This document shows, one piece after another, positions 31,976 to 42,230 of a stretch of 64,000 nucleotides of DNA. Origin of the DNA: Acanthosepion esculentum (Eukaryota > Mollusca > Cephalopoda > Sepiida > Sepiidae). Both the position numbers and the translations under genes were made by a program. The stretch is taken from assembly GCA_964036315.1 (NCBI GenBank), contig OZ038487.1, positions 54,608,909 through 54,672,908 on the forward strand. The letters run 5' to 3'. Each line of letters starts with the position of its first letter. The stretch's first letter is position 1. The notes under the pieces were generated by a model that saw only the letters and a program-made list of their open reading frames with translations, ran no database searches and was not told the origin of the DNA.

Positions 31976-32317
31976 TTTCCTTTTTTTTTATGAAATGCTT
32001 TTATTGCTCTTAGAAAATTTTGTACCCCCGCTAAAATATTTCCATTTTTTTTAATTTGATATAATTAAATTTTTTGTAAAATTTAAAATGTACAATTTAA
32101 ACTTGAAATTAAAAGTAACATAAAATTGAAGAGTTAGCTTCAACAGGTGGAAATAGCAACTTTAAAACATTTCTTTGCTTAGTTTAGGAAAAGAATAAAT
32201 GAAGAAGAATATTAAGCCTTATTGTAAGAGTGTTATGTGAATGTCTTTCATTCTTTTTGCAATCCTCTGAAGAATTTGGGGGATTTAGTCAAATTTGGTT
32301 TGACATTTTTCACATTC

Positions 32318-32436
32318 CATCTCTGCTTTGTTCATGAAATATTCCATATTCACGGGTTTGAAATAATACCAGCTTGTTTTTCTCTTTTTATGAGAAACAT
32401 TGCATATTCCTGTGAAATAATGAAATATCTTTGAAT
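32318..32436 (-). repeat. Inverted copy of the foldback core
   Basis: The reverse complement matches 30837-30944 nearly perfectly apart from about 10 extra bases (GAGAAAAACAA). The 57-bp arms are not present here, so this may be the older simple form from which the foldback at 30.8 kb was built. Confidence 0.85.
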
Positions 32437-33051
32437 GTACTTTGGAATTATGAAATAAAAGCAAACTCAATCTGAATGCTTTCCCTATCTAAAACGACAT
32501 CATTTTTTTGTTTTACGATGAGATATTTTGTCTATGGTTATTTTTTTTTTAGACCTGTGAAATAAAAATATTGCAAAAACTGATTTCAAGAATAAAATAA
32601 CTTGGACAAAGTTACCTTTCCATAATCCTCATTGATCTTTCCATGGTTTTGAGACTAAATCATCAGATATAATTTGAGGAAAAAAAAAATCCAATGTCTC
32701 TGTTCGTCCAAGCAAAGACTACAAAATTGCCTCCTGCCATGACGACTGCTTCTCCAAATGGAAGATCAAAAATCTGATTTGTGGCTGTAATGTTCTGATT
32801 GAAAATTTCAAAGTGAACAACTTTTGTGCCTTTTTTATTTTTTTATTTTTTCCAAAGGAAAGTTTAGACTTGTTGGACATTAATACCTTTTGTTTAGTGG
32901 CACAGATAGGTATATTTATGTCTATGATTTGTTTCATCTTCAATTCCTTTGAGTACTTAGAAATCTGAATTGCCAGAATAATGTTAACTTGCAAACAATA
33001 TCTTTTCAAGCAAAACATTGAAAAAGACTTATTTCATTAACATTGAATTGC

Positions 33052-33054
<3 letters not shown>
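32437..33054. other. No recognised feature
   Basis: AT-rich single-copy-looking DNA. The 99-residue minus frame at 32719-33018 has no family motif. Confidence 0.45.
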
Positions 33055-33088
<34 letters not shown>

Positions 33089-33240
33089 GATTGGTTCCCC
33101 CCAGTCTTTTGAAAAGGAGTAGAGGTTTATCCCTTCTTTCCTATTTAGGATTGGGTTTCCAGTTGCTTCCGAAAGTTTTTTTTTTTTAGTAACCCTTTGT
33201 ATTTTAGCACAGTCACCTTGCTTGGTGTGAAGTGATTAAT
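33055..33240 (+). mobile_element. (AT)n run and LINE-A-like 3' UTR fragment
   Basis: (AT)n at 33055-33086. Around 33160-33235 is a UTR-like block CACCTTGCTTGGTGTGAAGTG ending near 33240, resembling LINE-A. 33108-33170 also resembles 14150-14215. Confidence 0.45.
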
Positions 33241-33249
33241 ATATGATAG

Positions 33250-33505
33250 ATGTGTGGTTGTTGTAATGGATAGCGGCTTTGAATATGCAATTGGAGAGCA
33301 GAGTTTAAATTCCTGTCCAGTTTGTTACATTCATTTATGTTCAAATAGCCTGTGAAAAAGTATGAATTCATCGTCCCAACCCATGCTATGGGTTAAATAT
33401 TAGGGGAGGTTCGTCTCTTTAGCCTTGGTTGTCAGCCAGTCTAGAAGAAGGTCAACTCTGACTTCAAAACGTGTAGTGGTTTGTTTGGAGACCTTGTGGC
33501 ACACT
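33250..33505 (+). mobile_element. SINE-1 (tRNA-derived), plus copy
   Basis: Head: GTAATGGATAGCGGC (A-box area), then GGAGAGCAGAGTTTAAATTC (B-box area). The body reads AGTATGAATTCATC, then CATGCTATGGGTTAAAT and GGTTGTCAGCCAGTCTAG. Same order as 62431-62760, 60222-60360, 57601-57790 and 46360-46570, and as minus copies at 39000-39190, 49035-49290 and 52575-52760. tRNA-derived SINEs are well known in cephalopods. Confidence 0.7.
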
Positions 33506-33651
33506 ATGTGCACAGGTTATATATATTTGGTTCATTCAAAAAGTGTGGTTGGTTCTGCATAAACCTTCACCACTCTAATCAAATGATATATCCAGGTAGT
33601 CTGACTGTTTTGTTCTGACGACTGGGCTGCTGGACCAACGTATGCCAAAGT

Positions 33652-33653
<2 letters not shown>

Positions 33654-33697
<44 letters not shown>

Positions 33698-33759
33698 CAT
33701 TCAAGAAATCTTAATAAAGAAAAATGCGTTCCCCAGCATGGCTTGAACCTGAATCCATT

Positions 33760-33790
<31 letters not shown>

Positions 33791-33905
33791 TGCTCATTCA
33801 AGAAATCTTAATAAAGAAAAATGCGTTCCCCAGCATGGCTTGAACCTGAATCCCCTTTGTAGGGGAAACAACTGTTTAATCCTGTGTGCTCTACAGCTTA
33901 ACCAT
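33654..33905 (-). mobile_element. SINE-3 (tRNA-like head) with duplicated tail
   Basis: Minus strand from 33905: TGGTTAAGCTGTAGAGCAC (D-arm and A-box like), then AGGTTCAAGCC (T-arm and B-box like, near 33836-33846), then a body ending TTTCTTGAATGA. The body with the B-box end is present twice in direct orientation (33692-33752 and 33790-33852), each next to an (AT)n run (33654-33692, 33763-33790). Slippage or unequal exchange at the AT run explains the duplication. Confidence 0.65.
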
Positions 33906-34600
33906 AGAAAATAAAACCTTGCTTGCTGTGTCATTCTCTGTTTTCAAAAATTGTAGGTGAGCTTCCTGAATGAATGAGGTTTTCTCTAAATGTCATCATG
34001 GCATATTTATGATCTCTTAAGGGACAGGTTTTGATTTTGACATTGTGTCAGTCATGGAAGTTTTCAAACATCATGTAGTGCATGTTGAGCATCATGTGAG
34101 CAGGCATTATTCTGCTGGAAGATCAAGAATGACTGCAAAAAAGGTTAAACAATGGCATTGTTCAACGACTTCTCTACAAGCACCGAAGGTGAGCAAGTGT
34201 TGTAACTCATTGGTCATAACGTCATTATGCCGAGGATTAGGCCTATCCAATGTGGGAGAATATATACTAGAAAATATCATGACACAAAAATCTACATTGT
34301 GCATGAAAACATCAATCATTTGTTTTAAGAGAGAATTTGCTCTCCTCATTGAACACACTATAGAACATTATTTGACCTCCCAGGTGAATACAATCTCTTT
34401 CAAACAAATGGCTATAAATGAAAAAAGAAGAACATGTATACATGTGTCATGATACCTGGTAACACTGAACTCTATCATCACATTGATCCTTGATACAGCA
34501 TGAAACTATATCCAAATTTCTTTAAGCCAATATACTTTTTATCTTTTCTTCTGTAAACTGAAATTTGTTAAATGCATAAACTTTCTCTGTCAGACACATA
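33906..34600. other. Unexplained 135-codon open frame, no gene call
   Basis: The frame at 34045-34452 (plus) is the longest forward frame outside transposon and low-complexity DNA. It is His/Ser/Cys-rich with no motif I recognise, has an antisense frame of 83 codons, and no evident splice or polyadenylation context. It could be an unrecognised transposon fragment. Confidence 0.3.
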
Positions 34601-34639
34601 TTCAGTTTATATGAAACTTTCCAATAATAAGGTGTTTTA

Positions 34640-35865
34640 GCCTGGAAAGATAGGGCCTAGAATATGACAACTGGGGATGTGGAGGCTGAAATATGAACTG
34701 CCAATATTTAGATATCCTTGAACCAAATGGCAGAAATATCAACAACCAATATTTACCTATTCTCCAAGCAAGTAAATAATTAGATTTGTTTAACAGCATA
34801 TCAACTCCTTATGGGTCATTATATGGCAAAATTTAATTTTCTTGGGAGCTTTGAAGTAATAATTATGTTATTCTGCTTTCACAATTCAATACATGGTAGC
34901 TGATACTCATCTTTTGTGCATATACATATCTGCATGAACATAATTATTAGAGGCAGTAATATGTATGTTTTATGTTGTAGTTTTGTTGAAGTTATATTTT
35001 GAAATATAATTTGATTTCTTTAACACATTGTAGGATATTATATAGATTAATATCATGAAAGAATTCTTTCATGTTGATTGATGTATTTTTTGGTAATTTT
35101 TTTATATAAAAATGCATTGCTGGTATTTTTGCTATAAAAATGTATTTTTATACTTTCATAGTGTTCACTATTTATCCATAGCTGGGACCCTTATAGCTGC
35201 TACCACTCCGGGTATTGGTGAACTTGGGAACAACAGCAAGACATAGTTGCATGCTCCTCAAAACCTCCAATCTCCCGATCATAGGCCTTGCTGCCGGATG
35301 TAGTTTATCATGTTACCTAGGACGAGCAAGTAAATGAATTATAGAATGAAATATAAACAAACAATATTTACCTATTAGTGAACCAACTCTTTGATATTAG
35401 GGCCTAAAATATGTCATCTATATCCCTCACACAATAGTAGCTCTCTCCCAAATGCACCACTTACCATTTAAATGCTAACAGTTTCAAATATAAATGGCCA
35501 AGTAAATGTTTATAGACTTAAATCTAAGCACCAATATTTACTTGCTTCATTGGCAGGGCCTAGAATATGCCATCTTCATCACTGGTAGAGGATTAAAAGC
35601 CAATGAGACCAAATATAAATAAGCGATATTTACATATCCCCAAATCAAAGAAATGCTTATAGTCTCAAGTATAAACAAACAGTATTCATCTAAATATTAA
35701 ACCTAGTAAATACTTATTGTCTAAAATATAAACAACCAATATTTACCTAAATCTTGAACATTTAAATTTGAGACTATATGCAATTTCAGTGACCAATATT
35801 TGCCTGTCCTCAAACCAAGTAAATGCTTATAGCTTCAAATATAATTTAAAAAAACATTTAGCATT
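34640..35865. repeat. Degenerate tandem array, units of about 75-85 bp
   Basis: Recurrent unit AAGTAAATGCTTATAG, TCAAATATAAAC, then AACCAATATTTACCTAT, with diverged copies at 34640-34777 and 35336-35865. The array is interrupted by repeat X (34778-35324). Unit boundaries are approximate. Confidence 0.7.
34778..35324 (-). mobile_element. Dispersed repeat X inserted in the tandem array
   Basis: Flanked by an 11-bp duplication AGCAAGTAAAT (34767-34777 and 35325-35335), the signature of target-primed retroposition. The tail in its own orientation ends near the left flank (GTTAAAC...), opposite the head CTAGGTAACATGATAAAC at the right. It is about 547 bp, AT-rich in the middle, without a recognised RT motif. 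It gives the best definition of repeat X in the window. Confidence 0.75.
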
Positions 35866-35899
35866 CATTGACTTAATCATTAGCATTACCTTTTCAAAA

Positions 35900-36340
35900 C
35901 GGAAACTATGATCTGGAATTGGAATGAAAGCAGTGATGGCATGTCCCCTGAATCTATCATAAAAATTTTGGATGTTGTATGAGTAAATACAAAACACTTC
36001 AGATACCTTGGCATATGGAGCAGTTATAACAAATTAAGTATAGGAGAAAAAGAAATTCAACTAAGAAGAGCCTGTGTCAGAGGTAGCTTCATCTAACACC
36101 ACAAATTGCTACAAAAGCAAAACATTAACTTGAAACCTCAAGTCATGTTCTTAAATAGACTCATCAGATTGAGACTTTCATATGGATGTCATGCATGGCA
36201 TAAAACCCATTCAGAAATATGTAAATTGTCAGCTGTATACAACCACTTCCTGAGATCAATGGTGAAAAAAAACTTTGTGTGAGTAAAGCTTGAGGGTGTT
36301 GGCAAAGGTCCTACTCTTTGAACATTGTGGACTGGTGCAC
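35900..36340 (+). mobile_element. LINE-D reverse transcriptase remnant
   Basis: Forward frames give NTKHFRYLGIW, SSYNKLSIGEKEIQLRRA, then LRLSYGCHAWH and VYNHFLRSMVKKNFV. This matches the post-palm region of LINE RTs (KYLG...I...GEKEI..RI..., RLTYGCQ.W). Fragments of the same type lie minus at 38250-38350 and 62330-62420. The 5' and 3' ends are lost, and repeat Y follows. Confidence 0.7.
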
Positions 36341-36349
36341 AATCACAAA

Positions 36350-36890
36350 CAAAGAATTACACCAAATAAAAGAAACCACGTAACTTGAGGACTACCAATG
36401 GCAGCAACAACTTTAAATGGATGGCATATGTAACTCAAGCAGAAAATAATGATATAATCAAGATAATAAATGTTGTAGCATACCTATAGATGATAATGGG
36501 TATGTCCCCATTCACATAAATACAGTAGTAAATACTGTATGTTGGTCTGCAGTTGGCGATTCATTGTGGAATTCACTCAACTTACTTGAAGCAGTTGACT
36601 ACTTCTACGTGCTGCTAGTGAATCTTATATGTGTTGTTCTTGTCCTAAGTATTATTGTTCGTTATCAACCTTAGTTTGATTATTCTATTTAGTAACCGTC
36701 CCTAGGTTACAACAATAACATTCCAAACCACTTCAAATGAAAGGTTAGAAAGGAAAACTGCTATCAATACTGGAAAAAGTGAAACTTATTTCCTTGAAAA
36801 ATTATTTTAAGAGAAAGATTTTATAAATTTCAACTGAAAGCATTACTGGCTGTGCGGTCAATGAATGCCAAATGTTTTCATGTCAGGAAA
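36350..36890 (-). repeat. Dispersed repeat Y, minus copy, split by a solo LTR
   Basis: Reverse-complement match of 10836-11100, with the Y sequence continuous once 36471-36714 and one target copy are removed. It meets a plus copy (36895-37330) head to head. Confidence 0.7.
36471..36714. mobile_element. Solo LTR, family 1 (244 bp)
   Basis: Starts TGTTGTAGCATACC and ends GGTTACAACA (TG...CA). It interrupts repeat Y, whose intact form at 50890 and 63900 lacks it. Flanks ATAAA (36466-36470) and ATAAC (36715-36719) match at 4 of 5 bases, consistent with a 5-bp target duplication. No internal coding part, so it arose by LTR recombination. Orientation is not determined. Confidence 0.75.
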
Positions 36891-36894
36891 TGGC

Positions 36895-37360
36895 TAATAT
36901 TACCATTACCATTTAAAATTTAAACAATCTTTCTTTTAAAAGTTTTTCTCAGAAAAATAAAGCCAACTGTTATCACTCTTTCTAATATTGATGTGTGTTT
37001 CCTTCCTTACATTTGGTTTAAGGTAGTGTAGAAAGTCAACATCTTGATTATATCATTATTTTCTCTTTGAGTGTACCTAATGTTTTCGTTGTTACTGTTG
37101 GAACTTTTCAAGTGATACAGTTTTGGTTATTTAGTAAAGTTTTTGTGATTCTACAACAAATAGACTGTTGTTACAGAATCACAAAGAGCTTTACCAAATA
37201 ACAAAAAGCATATCACAAGGTCTGATGAAGGATTATCTTTATTAAACTGCAAAAATGTAGCCATTTGAAGCCATTTTTAGTCATTGATTTGAGAATAGTT
37301 TAGACATTTCTAAATGGGCAGGATGCTATATACGGCATTCTTTTGAGAGTCTAAATCTGA
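36895..37360 (+). repeat. Dispersed repeat Y, plus copy with internal hairpin
   Basis: Direct match of 10836-11225. At 37127-37195 a hairpin (GTTATTTAGTAAAG...CTTTACCAAATAAC, with TTTTGTGATTCT/AGAATCACAAA) interrupts the usual sequence, as if a second inverted piece of Y were inserted. It ends with TCTGATGAAGGATTAT and the TAGTCATTGATTTGAGAA block. Confidence 0.65.
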
Positions 37361-37419
37361 TGAGACTAAGAACATGACTCATCTCAAGTCAATGTTTTCG
37401 TTTTGTAGCACCTTTTTTT

Positions 37420-38000
37420 AAAAATTATTTCTCCCTAAGTAAGGCAATAAAACCACTAAGATACAAAGGTGTTATATCGGAATAAAGTGTCACTGCTGAT
37501 ACTTGAGTTTGGACATAGATTGCCAGTGAACAAACACAGGTGATCCCATTATTGAATTGAGTAGACCATGTGACTATAGAGGAAATGCATTAGTAGGAAG
37601 TTGTGTGATGTCTAAAGGATTGTTTCTATTCTATCCTTTATTACTATACGGACCACTATTCTCTACTCTATTTACTATACCATTTCTCTATCCGGATCAC
37701 TATATGGATTACTGTTCAAGCAAGTATTATTGAGCAAGTACCATTAGTGTGAGTGATGTTTCAAGGTATCTTTCAATAGTATTGTTCAATGGCATTACTA
37801 TAGTTGTAACTGCGATTATAAAGTCTCTATTACAAAAGTGACAACAAGTATTTGTTGGCATTACAAAAGTGTCAATGAGTGTTCATTAACATCACAAAAC
37901 AAGGGTTACTGAATATGAAAAAAATATGAGAAAAAGAAAAACATTAAGAAGTGAGAACTATAAAAGAACAGTTAAAAGATAAAAAGTGTAAAAAAAATTA
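37420..38000 (-). mobile_element. LINE-A 3' UTR split by a solo LTR
   Basis: 37435-37469 (GTAAGGCAATAAAACCACTAA...) and 37905-37995 (GGGTTACTGAATATG... GAACTATAAAAGAACAG) are consecutive parts of the LINE-A UTR on the minus strand. Removing 37470-37904 restores the order seen at 49765-49880. Confidence 0.75.
37470..37899 (+). mobile_element. Solo LTR, family 2, plus copy (430 bp)
   Basis: Starts TGTTATATCGGAATAAAG and ends ACATCACAAAA. It aligns throughout with the reverse complement of 62774-63209. Flanks AAAGG (37465-37469) and CAAGG (37900-37904) agree at 4 of 5 bases. It contains GTGACAACAAGTATTTG and AAAAGTGTCAATGAG near its end, like the PBS-type motifs of the gypsy leader. No coding part. 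Confidence 0.8.
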
Positions 38001-38249
38001 GGACCATCTTTATTTCTGAAATGAACATTACAACTTTCTACAAAGTAACTTTTCTTGTTTTTTGTTGGTAAATTCTTCAATGACATCATCGAAAACTATT
38101 GTCAATTGTCACTCTGTAGACAGTAGATACATTAATATATATGCCGTAGTTTAAGTTTCTCGAAAATGAAAAAAATCCTTCAACCGTGAGTACTCTCTGG
38201 ATATTAAAACCACTTTTATTTCAATATTGCCTATACAGGCTTATAACTT
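38001..38249. other. No recognised feature
   Basis: Nothing supported. Confidence 0.5.
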
Positions 38250-38350
38250 ACGCCAATCAAAACAGTGCAGCTCCAATAAAAGTCCTGCCTGCTCCCTTCT
38301 ACCCATGCCACTGAATACTCCAAGGTATTTGAAGTGCTTAGAAAATTATT
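38250..38350 (-). mobile_element. LINE-D fragment, minus strand
   Basis: Minus frame encodes KHFKYLGVFSG, the same motif as KHFRYLGIW at 36 kb. Too short to say more. Confidence 0.45.
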
Positions 38351-38585
38351 AATTCCACCTTATGTACTAACCCAATACATTACTCAATTTTCTCAATTGT
38401 TATGGTGGCAGACTAGTTTATCTAATGTAGCTCTACATTCATCACTACAAATTACTTTTGAGAAGTCACTTTTCATATGCTTCTACATTTTACATATTTC
38501 TTTTTGGGATGTTTACTTAGAAGTGGTTGTTTTGATATCTTTAACCAATGTCTTTAATATTTTATAATTTTATTCTCTGTTTATG

Positions 38586-38690
38586 TTTGCAACACCAGCT
38601 ACAAATATTCTCTGACATATTCCCTTTTTAGTTTTTCTCAAATCTCTTTTTGTGATATACTCAGAGAATATTTGTAGCTGGTGTTGCAAA
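38586..38690. repeat. Perfect 30-bp inverted repeat
   Basis: 38586-38615 (TTTGCAACACCAGCTACAAA...) and 38661-38690 are exact reverse complements separated by 45 bp. No target duplication or coding content. Possibly a foldback element or a palindromic repair scar. Confidence 0.9.
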
Positions 38691-38854
38691 GATTTTCAGA
38701 TTTTTCTTGTTCTTCTCTTGGCAATGTTTTCAATTTCGTTTTTATTGTTCTTCACTCTTTATTCAACATTTTTTCATAAATTCCAACACTGTTTCTATCA
38801 CTCAATGACTTCATAAAACCTTGTTACTTTTTTGATATTATATCTTTCTTATGA

Positions 38855-38990
38855 CATTTAAGAAAAATCTAAAGGTTTCCATTGATCATGTCCCTTCAGA
38901 AGGCAGATGAAAATGGCTCTCCACAGATTACTTTTGCATATCTCCATGGCTTCTTGGGAAAGATATTTGCGTAGTTTTCATTGCCTTCTC
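38855..38990 (-). mobile_element. LINE-B tail fragment, minus strand
   Basis: On the minus strand TGTGGAGAGCCATTTTCATC then CTTCTGAAGGGACATGATC equals the LINE-B 3' end (GGAGAGCCATGATCGCC...CTGAAGGGACATGG). Only the last 130 bp remain. Confidence 0.6.
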
Positions 38991-38999
38991 CACAGTTTT

Positions 39000-39195
39000 G
39001 AAATCAGTGTTGTTCCTTCCCTAGACTGACTACCACTCAAAACTAGAAAACGTATTCTACCCTGTTATGTAATCCATTGCTAGGGCATAAGGGATGGGTT
39101 CATGCCTTTCTAAAGACCAATCCAGAATTTGAACTTGGTTTATCAGTTCCACTTTCAGTGCTGATAACAATTACACTATCCATATAAATGAAACC
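39000..39195 (-). mobile_element. SINE-1, minus copy
   Basis: Minus strand: a head with ATGGATAGTGTAATTG and an AAGTTCAAATTCTGG B-box-like stretch, then GGCATGAACCCATCCC and the body end GGTAGTCAGTCTAGGG. Diverged, without the full tail. Confidence 0.6.
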
Positions 39196-39199
39196 ATAA

Positions 39200-39497
39200 T
39201 CTTTTCCTTGGTGCACTTCTACACCAGGAGTATCTTTGCCTGATTTCCCCACCTAGAATCTCTACTGAATAATATGTGTATAACTCTGTCCATGGTATCT
39301 GCTATCATCACCAAACTAGATCCAATAAGGTTTGCAGATTTGGCAGTATCCCTGCAATTGTCCAGAAGAAATGTTCTTTCCAAACTCTACAATAAATGCC
39401 TTGTGCTGGTTTTGCTTTACAGCTTGTTGGAAATCCTCTTCTGTAGTTCCTGTTTTTAAGAATTTTGATGAACCTTCTGATCCATCAAATTATCATC
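39200..39497 (+). mobile_element. LINE-A-type RT N-terminal fragment, 5' part
   Basis: Forward frame near 39425-39497 reads SSVVPVFKNFDEPSDPSNY, the start of the RT domain in Jockey/I/CR1-type LINEs (usually VVPVFK...SDPSNYRPIS). Upstream frames are decayed. The domain resumes at 40380 after an inserted element. Confidence 0.65.
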
Positions 39498-40379
39498 CTA
39501 CTAGCTGAGGTACCCAGTGTTGTCTGGATGTACCTGGCTTCAATTGTATAACCACACCCACTGTCTAGAAATGTTTGCCTGTGTCCCCACTTGCATGCAT
39601 TATCCCTGTTTTTGTTTGAATACCAACAGATAAAGTGTGCTTGCTTCAAGTGCAAGTGCATGAATTCCCCCCTCCTTCTTTGCACGTTTATTGTTAAGCT
39701 GGGGTTAATAAGAGTTTCTTTGGGAATTTTTCCCTTTTAATGCACAAATTGTTTAAGAAGGATTATTGAAGTATTAAAAGTTGTTCAAATGTCAATTTAG
39801 GATGGAATCATACAAAGAAACTATTGGCTCAATGGCAAAAGCCTATTTTGGAGTCTAGTTTGTCACAGATTTTGTACACTTAACTGAAATAATCTAAACC
39901 AAAAGTGAGCAGGACTAAAACTACACTATCTTATTTCTTGTATGATGGCAATTTCTTTTGTGACATGTTTGAAGAAAATTGGATAAAAAATGAGGAAGTT
40001 ATTTAAGTTTTTATTTTAAGTAGTACAAAAAAAAATGATAATTTTACAGTTTTTGCACTTTTTTGTGTGAAGCCAATGTCCTAGGAAAACTATCAAGCCC
40101 TCTACATAAACCTTGCAACATGGGCTATGTTTTGCATTAAGGGCAAAGAACATCAGCTCATCCAGTAAAAAGTTTGTTCATGTATAACTTTGAATGTGGG
40201 TACAACTTTTTGCAAAAACCAAGACAGTTTATCAATTTTTCTGCCAAATTTGACCTATTTTGGTAAATTTGCAACATGTGTATACAATTTAATCAAAATC
40301 AGTCAAGAAATGTGGGCATGGATTAATAGCACACAGATACACACACACAGACATCTTTTGTTTTATATATATAGATTAG
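39498..40379 (+). mobile_element. Non-autonomous retroposon with ACTAGCTGA start and TATA-rich end
   Basis: Begins ACTAGCTGAGGTACCCAGTG and ends with CAAAATCAGTCAAGAAATG, a CACAGA-rich stretch and TTTTATATATATAGATTAG. Paired ends of this style are typical of widespread RTE-type non-autonomous elements in invertebrates. It separates two parts of one LINE RT. No long coding frame. A similar start (TACTAGCTAAATACCCATCC) is seen at 56375-56395. The family call is tentative. Confidence 0.5.
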
Positions 40380-40860
40380 CTTTTGACCACTTTTTGGCAA
40401 AGTATAAGAGGCTCTAATCAATGCCAAATTCTCTCTTCACATGGCCTTCTTTTAGATAAGCAGTATGTCTTTGATTTCTCCAGGTGTACTACTGATTTGT
40501 TAGTTCTTATCTAAAGCCTGATAGACTAATTCAGTAATAACTGTTAGGCTTGGGCAATGGCTTTAGATATCTTAGCAGGATTTGGCAGGCTGACTTTCAA
40601 GCTCAAGGACTATAGTTTCTCTGGATGAATATTCTCACCTGTGGAACTCTTTTCTGGTTTCTTACTTCCATGCCACCTAAAATCTTCAAAATTTTAAATG
40701 CAATACCAATTGCCATCTTCTGTCTTCCTTGAATCTGTATTTTTATTGTTCTTTCTTCTCATTCATTTTCCCATCCAGTAATCTGTTGCATCTTAGTGGC
40801 ATTATCACCTTGCTTAGGGTGAAATGATTAAAAAATAAAACAGTTCTCTGCAATGTTTAC
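40380..40860 (+). mobile_element. LINE-A-type RT fragment, 3' part and tail
   Basis: Forward frames give CTTDLLVLI (equivalent of the STTDLL RT block), AMALDI, then LTFKLKDYSFSG. An internal deletion then joins this to the C-terminus (CGTLFWF..., equivalent of LWNSLP) and the UTR (CATCTTAGTGGCATTATC, GGGTGAAATGATTAAAAAATA). With 39200-39497 it makes one LINE copy interrupted by 39498-40379. Confidence 0.65.
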
Positions 40861-40889
40861 ATATCTGAAATTAAAAAATAAATATGGAT

Positions 40890-40897
40890 AACTATAC

Positions 40898-40944
<47 letters not shown>
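40890..40944. repeat. (AT)n microsatellite
   Basis: AT dinucleotide run of about 55 bp. Confidence 0.95.
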
Positions 40945-40948
<4 letters not shown>

Positions 40949-41268
40949 ATGATGAAAATAAAATTTCATATGACTAAAAAAGTTATTGTCAATATTTCTA
41001 AAGCTGAAATTCACATGGTTTATTTATCATGTAAATATCTCGTGAAAATTTTACAACTATCAGTTGGATAAGATCAATTTTATTGTGAAAACATTGATAT
41101 ACTTAATAAATGCTGACATATTGCACGTAACTGACACTGTGGAATGTACATCTTGGTTTCTATCAATAATAATATGTCTGTACATCTGTCTTCAAGTGCA
41201 GTATATGCATTTTGTCAGAGTTTGAACCAAAATAATTTTTAAATATTTTTTTCTTTTTCATTTTACAG

Positions 41269-41317
41269 AAATACGTGTCTTTCACATTTGTCTTTGGAAT
41301 TCCAGTGAAATACATGG
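41269..41317 (+). other. Candidate 49-bp exon
   Basis: Preceded by a pyrimidine tract and CATTTTACAG, followed by GTAAGAC, both good splice consensus. One frame is open: KYVSFTFVFGIPVKYM plus one base. The surrounding 100 bp match no repeat in the window. It joins in phase with the candidate at 42560-42594. Gene identity is unknown. Weak evidence: AT-rich DNA offers many such chances. Confidence 0.25.
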
Positions 41318-41339
41318 GTAAGACATTTTTAAAGACTTT

Positions 41340-41531
41340 TTTCAGTTTTTCATTTCATGCTTAAAATTTTTTTTATATATAATTTGTATTAATATTCCAC
41401 TTTTTTGAAAAGATATTTTTCTTTTCTGTACTTACCTGTTTTTTACTTCAGTACACTTACCTGGTGACTCAGAAAATGAGGCTTGATAATCAAGTCACTC
41501 TTAACATACATGTAGCTTTTATTTGTGTGAG

Positions 41532-41588
<57 letters not shown>

Positions 41589-41844
41589 TAATGTAATGTT
41601 TGAATAGGTGAATGTGCATGTCAATATATCAATTGATGATAGTTTTCTTATATTTTGACATATGTGAGTGCATGTGCACATATATATATATATATATATC
41701 TGTGTATGTGTGCATGTCGATTGCATGTGAAAGATATGGCCAATATTTAAATATTGATCTATACAAATATATTGTCTGAACAATTATAACTATATATATT
41801 TCTAAATTTTATATTCTTCTCCCACACACCCTCTCTCTCTCTCC

Positions 41845-41888
<44 letters not shown>

Positions 41889-42230
41889 GTGTCTGTTTTG
41901 TGCTTGTGATTATCTGTGTGTTCATATTGGTGCATACCTCTTCATGCTTATGTGGGTCTGAGTACAATGTTTTTCAAATATTCACTTTTCTTTCTATAAA
42001 CTTTTAAAAGTCATTACATGCATGTAATTGTGTGCATGTAGATGTGAATGTATTTGAGTTTGTGAGTTCATGTATTAAGGTGTGTATATGTAATGATACT
42101 TGTTTTTCTGTATAATGTAAGTGTTTATATCTCTATGCGCATATGAGTTTGTTCCCATATTAGTGCATGTGTATGTATGAGTGTGCCTCTCCGTGTCCGT
42201 GTGCAAACTTTAAATAGCCATTATATACTG
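41340..42230. repeat. Microsatellite-rich stretch
   Basis: (AT)n(GT)n at 41533-41588, (AT)n at 41680-41699, (CT)n(AT)n at 41826-41880, then degenerate (TG/TA)-rich DNA to 42200. The Tyr/Ile/Thr-rich minus frame at 41490-41783 is repeat-derived. Confidence 0.9.
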
